This document shows, piece after piece, positions 5,222 to 7,245 of a stretch of 7,245 nucleotides of DNA (its first letter is position 1; each line of letters begins with the position of its first letter). The notes beneath the pieces are model-generated. The model was not told where the DNA came from. It did not search any database and saw only the letters and a list, made by a program, of their open reading frames with translations. Source of the DNA: Minisyncoccota bacterium (GTDB taxonomy: Bacteria > Patescibacteriota > Minisyncoccia > UBA6257 > JAAZHW01); NCBI GenBank assembly GCA_028696375.1, contig JAQVHD010000007.1, positions 1 to 7,245 on the forward strand, read 5' to 3'. The position numbers were made by a program, and so were the translations under genes.

Positions 5222-6247
5222 TTAGAGGTGTAAAAGGTTATTTGGATAGTACCTTAAAATATCAAAAGTTCTTTTTATAAAATATGCATCAATACTTTTT
5301 TGTTGGGAGATATAAGTTTGAGATGTCTTTTTTAATTTCCACGCCGTAAAATTTTTAATGAAATCGATTTTAAAAAGGACTTTTTTCAATGCATTTTTAT
5401 CTTGGATTTTCTCTTGAAAATACTTTTTATTAATCACCTTATAAATATCGCCTTTATTTCTTAACCCGTTTGGATTAAGAAATATAAGAAATGATTGCAT
5501 AATACATTCACGCATTACTTCGCTTAAATTTAGTTTTTTAGCAATAGGGAAATTCAGATCTTTTTTACTTTTGATATAATTTTTAATTTTAGCTTTGTAT
5601 TGCTGTGATTCAAATAGAGAATGGGTTAATTCATGGAGGACTAAATGCCACGCTTTTTCAAGTTGTTCGTTGTTGTTTGGACTTAACAGATTAAACTCTA
5701 CCGCTATGGTTGTAGCATTAATTGAGCGGCCTCCTTGTCCGTAGATTAATGGAGCAAGTATTAAAAAGACATTAATAGAAGAAGGAATCGTTTTTACTTG
5801 ATAGAGATTTTTTAAAACAACAAGATCGTAATTTAAATTAGCTCTGACATTTTTAAAATCTCTCTCTAAGAAAGCTTTGTTTTTGCGAAGGATTATATTA
5901 GAATTTGACCAAATAATTTCAAATTTTTTATTGAAAACCTGAAAAGCGCCTTTAGTAATTTTTGCAGTCTTTTTATCAAAATCTTTGATTATTCGATTTA
6001 GCGCTAAGCTAAGGGTATTGTATTTATAGAAGTACTGAATGAATTCTTTTAATTTTTTTTGTTGTTCTATTTGATTGCAAAGAGTAGACCATTCTTTTAG
6101 TGCTTTGATTTCTTGAGGGGTGAGGGGACCAACTTCTTTTAGCCAGGCATAATTGTATTGATGGCGCATGTAGGGTTTGCGCTCCGATAAATTATCAATA
6201 AAAAAATGGTAATTTGCTAATTTGGATATTTTGAATTTCAGTTTCAT
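5222..6247 (-). CDS. Predicted HExxH (gluzincin-like) zinc metallopeptidase, paralogue 2
   Basis: I do not recognise a named family for this 341-residue protein. Residues 205-209 are HELTH within the helix AWHLVLHELTHSLF: H205 and H209 are the predicted zinc ligands and E206 the catalytic base. MRECIMQSF follows about 40 residues later, and E247 aligns with E216 of the protein at 2659-3519 as the third ligand. Both proteins share the start pattern M-x-L-x-F-x-I-S-x-L-x-N followed by FFI, plus a strand before the zinc helix (INATTIAVEFNLL). Overall identity is low, so these are old paralogues. The frame is open further upstream to an ATG at 6286, but that codon lies inside the promoter; ATG 6247 begins at the conserved N-terminus. 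No signal peptide or membrane segment is seen. It has no Shine-Dalgarno and a leader of only about 12 nt. The TPR gene follows it in the same direction. The substrate is unknown. Confidence 0.8.
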   Translation of the reverse strand: MKLKFKISKLANYHFFIDNLSERKPYMRHQYNYAWLKEVGPLTPQEIKALKEWSTLCNQIEQQKKLKEFIQYFYKYNTLSLALNRIIKDFDKKTAKITKGAFQVFNKKFEIIWSNSNIILRKNKAFLERDFKNVRANLNYDLVVLKNLYQVKTIPSSINVFLILAPLIYGQGGRSINATTIAVEFNLLSPNNNEQLEKAWHLVLHELTHSLFESQQYKAKIKNYIKSKKDLNFPIAKKLNLSEVMRECIMQSFLIFLNPNGLRNKGDIYKVINKKYFQEKIQDKNALKKVLFKIDFIKNFTAWKLKKTSQTYISQQKSIDAYFIKRTFDILRYYPNNLLHL

Positions 6248-6265
6248 AAAAATGTTTATAAAATT

Positions 6266-6294
6266 ATTATAACAAAACAAGAACAAGACGACAA
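6266..6294 (-). promoter_or_regulatory. Promoter of the larger HExxH gene
   Basis: Read on the minus strand, TTGTCG (6294-6289) and a perfect TATAAT (6271-6266) are 17 nt apart. Transcription should start near 6259, leaving about 12 nt before ATG 6247. This rules out the upstream in-frame ATG at 6286. Confidence 0.7.
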
Positions 6295-6327
6295 TAAAAA
6301 ATAATGAAAATTTAATTAGCGGTTTTT

Positions 6328-6365
6328 AGCAGGCCGTTCCTCGCTTTTGCGAGGAACGGCCTGCT
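6328..6365. repeat. Perfect 17-bp palindrome with TTTT loop
   Basis: The arms 6328-6344 (AGCAGGCCGTTCCTCGC) and 6349-6365 are perfectly complementary around TTTT. It is GC-rich in an AT-rich intergenic region. No T tract follows it on either strand, so it is not a classical terminator. It is directly followed by a second hairpin and then a promoter. Confidence 0.9.
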
Positions 6366-6367
6366 TT

Positions 6368-6387
6368 GCGCTTCCTTTTGGAAGCGC
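6368..6387. repeat. Second tandem hairpin, 8-bp stem with TTTT loop
   Basis: GCGCTTCC (6368-6375) and GGAAGCGC (6380-6387) are perfectly complementary around TTTT, the same loop as the neighbouring palindrome, only 2 nt away. The right arm ends immediately before the TTGACA box at 6388. Confidence 0.85.
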
Positions 6388-6416
6388 TTGACAAAGGAGA
6401 AAAGAGGGAGTATGTT
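6388..6416 (+). promoter_or_regulatory. Consensus-like promoter after the tandem hairpins
   Basis: A perfect TTGACA (6388-6393) is followed after 17 nt by TATGTT (6411-6416, four of six consensus bases). The purine-rich spacer AAGGAGAAAAGAGGGAG looks like a ribosome-binding site but has no start codon at a suitable distance with a meaningful ORF. Transcription would start near 6423 and run into the small ORF at 6516. The leader contains the hairpin AAGGCA/TGCCTT (6445-6464) and a second TATAAT at 6479-6484, which has no good -35 and would give a 25-nt leader. Confidence 0.55.
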
Positions 6417-6515
6417 TTAATTAAATCAAAGAATTCGAATTAATAAGGCAATGGTCGATGCCTTGATGCTGTTTGCGGTATAATATAGCAGCTCCAACTT
6501 TTTAAAATTTTAAAT

Positions 6516-6701
6516 ATGAAAAATAGATACTCAAATCGTAAAAATAAAAAAACGAGAGTGGAAGAGATTGATAATGAAAAAGTAAAAGGTATTAAAACAG
6601 TGATCGATTGTGATAGCGATGCTCCAGATATAAAATTAGAATACGAGGGCACTATTGGTTTGGGATACGATGGATGCGGCACCCACACTCATAAAGATTA
6701 A
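6516..6701 (+). CDS. Small protein of unknown function, 61 residues
   Basis: I do not recognise this ORF. Its first third is basic and polar (MKNRYSNRKNKKTRVEEIDN), its middle carries IKTVIDCDSDAPDIKLEYEG, and its end is glycine-, cysteine- and histidine-rich (GLGYDGCGTHTHKD). Two cysteines (in VIDCDS and DGCG) and two histidines (THTH) could bind metal, or the end could be a processing or modification site; neither is shown. It has no signal peptide or membrane segment. The ATG is supported only by upstream promoter elements (TATAAT at 6479-6484, TTGACA at 6388), with no Shine-Dalgarno. The gene is followed by the convergent ATPase-like gene and its terminator. The antisense frame over the same DNA is an uninterrupted shadow with less protein-like composition. 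Confidence 0.55.
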   Translation: MKNRYSNRKNKKTRVEEIDNEKVKGIKTVIDCDSDAPDIKLEYEGTIGLGYDGCGTHTHKD

Positions 6702-6731
6702 AAGATACAAAATAGTTGCATGCGAGAAACT

Positions 6732-6770
6732 TATAAAATAAATAACCGAGGATTTTTAATTCCCCGGTTA
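6732..6770 (-). terminator. Intrinsic terminator of the ATPase-like gene
   Basis: On the minus strand a 10-bp stem (TAACCGGGGA at 6770-6761 with TCCTCGGTTA at 6752-6743, one G-U pair) closes an 8-nt A-rich loop and is followed by TTTATTTTATA (6742-6732). The stem begins with the TAA stop codon itself. The G-U pair would be an A-C mismatch on the plus strand, and the T tract exists only on the minus strand, so direction is clear. Confidence 0.75.
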
Positions 6771-7245
6771 ATGATATTGATTGAGCAAATAAATGATTTT
6801 TATGCTGCCAAGTAATTCTTCGGAAGCAACATAAGATTTATTGTGAATAGCCATTACTAAGTTTATTTCCGATAGATGATCAATTATTATTTGACTAGCT
6901 TTGCTATTTAGTTCAATTTCATCTAAAATTAGATAGGGTCTTTTGTGTGGTGACCATTTATAAGATAAAATAAAATTCAAAGTGTCAGATACTAGATTTT
7001 TATATAGGTTCCGCCATTTATCTTTTATTGACCCCTCCTTCTCGTTTCCTCTTTCCAAACAATAAGAAAAATCGAAATAAAAAGGCAGTCCATCGGCCAA
7101 CTCTCTTAAAAAAAATTTTTTTAAAGTATCAATATCACTGTAGTTTTTAAAAATGAAATAATGACCAGTATATCCCTCTGCGCATAGCTGGTTTATCAAA
7201 GATTTACTCCCCTCTTCAACGGCGCTATCCAAGACAATAATCGGC
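6768..7245 (-). CDS. P-loop ATPase-like protein with degenerate Walker A, 5'-truncated by the window
   Basis: The frame is open to the window edge; the first full codons read PIIVLDSAVEEGSKSLINQL. This has the layout of an archaeal-type/AAA ATPase N-terminal strand plus P-loop (usually P-I-x-V-x-GPxGSGKSSLI), but the loop reads SAVEEGSKS and lacks the canonical GxxxxGK[ST] spacing. It continues with HYFIFKNYSDIDTLKKFF, typical of the strand and helix after the P-loop. About 80 residues later RPYLILDEIEL is a good Walker B (hhhhDE), and INLVMAIHNKSYV is in the place of the sensor strand. The protein ends soon after at LLNQYH, so only a core-like domain is visible. It may be a catalytically impaired nucleotide-binding protein or a member of an unrecognised family; the upstream part is missing. 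It ends in a clear terminator. Confidence 0.6.
   Translation of the reverse strand, partial: PIIVLDSAVEEGSKSLINQLCAEGYTGHYFIFKNYSDIDTLKKFFLRELADGLPFYFDFSYCLERGNEKEGSIKDKWRNLYKNLVSDTLNFILSYKWSPHKRPYLILDEIELNSKASQIIIDHLSEINLVMAIHNKSYVASEELLGSIKIIYLLNQYH

Noticed and set aside
5208..5229. Hairpin at the 3' end of the larger HExxH gene as a terminator
   Set aside because: The stem is only 6 bp with a wobble pair, and the bases after it on the minus strand are A-rich rather than T-rich.
6248..6286. ATG at 6286 as start of the larger HExxH gene
   Set aside because: It lies between the -35 and -10 boxes, and the extra 13 residues precede the N-terminal pattern shared with the paralogue.
6440..6688. 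Minus-strand ORF of 82 residues over the small plus-strand ORF
   Set aside because: Ser/Phe-rich shadow without start signals; the plus-strand frame has promoter elements and a more protein-like composition.
1..7245. CRISPR array, insertion sequence or attachment site
   Set aside because: No regularly spaced direct repeats, transposase or terminal inverted repeats are visible; the palindromes do not bracket a gene as matching ends.

Overview
This AT-rich window holds many short, mostly single-gene transcription units and changes coding strand repeatedly. Several genes are unfamiliar. Several starts lack a Shine-Dalgarno sequence, and two have a TATAAT box only 6-7 nt before the ATG, which predicts leaderless mRNAs. 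All three stop codons are used conventionally and no gene needs a recoded TGA. Together this fits a small-genome bacterium such as a Patescibacteria/CPR-type lineage. That placement is inference; there is no rRNA or marker gene here to prove it.

Layout: (1) 1-480 (+) is the 3' part of a TehB-like SAM methyltransferase cut by the window edge. (2) 630-2309 (+) is a complete ABC-F ATPase with a strong Shine-Dalgarno and a structured leader. (3) 2310-2658 has no intact gene, but about 2446-2682 (+) is a decayed N-terminal fragment of histidyl-tRNA synthetase broken by two compensating frameshifts. (4) 2659-3519 (-) is a predicted HExxH zinc metallopeptidase, divergent from (5) 3607-4359 (+), a second SAM methyltransferase; the gap between them holds a symmetric promoter pair. 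(6) 4403-4443 is a perfect GC-rich palindrome directly before a 49-residue acidic ORF (4447-4596, +). (7) 4610-5101 (-) is a TPR-like protein downstream of (8) 5222-6247 (-), a second HExxH protein with the same N-terminal pattern as the first. (9) 6328-6387 holds two tandem perfect hairpins, followed by a consensus-like promoter and a 61-residue ORF (6516-6701, +). (10) 6768-7245 (-) is the C-terminal part of a P-loop ATPase-like protein, cut by the window edge and ending in an intrinsic terminator.

Functional picture: no metabolic operon is visible. The clearest biology is translation-associated (the ABC-F factor and the hisS relic), plus two small-molecule or protein methyltransferases of unknown substrate. 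The most novel element is the pair of diverged cytoplasmic-looking HExxH proteins, one upstream of a TPR protein, set among GC-rich palindromes and tiny charged ORFs. I do not see a known defence system, CRISPR array, transposon, tRNA or rRNA.
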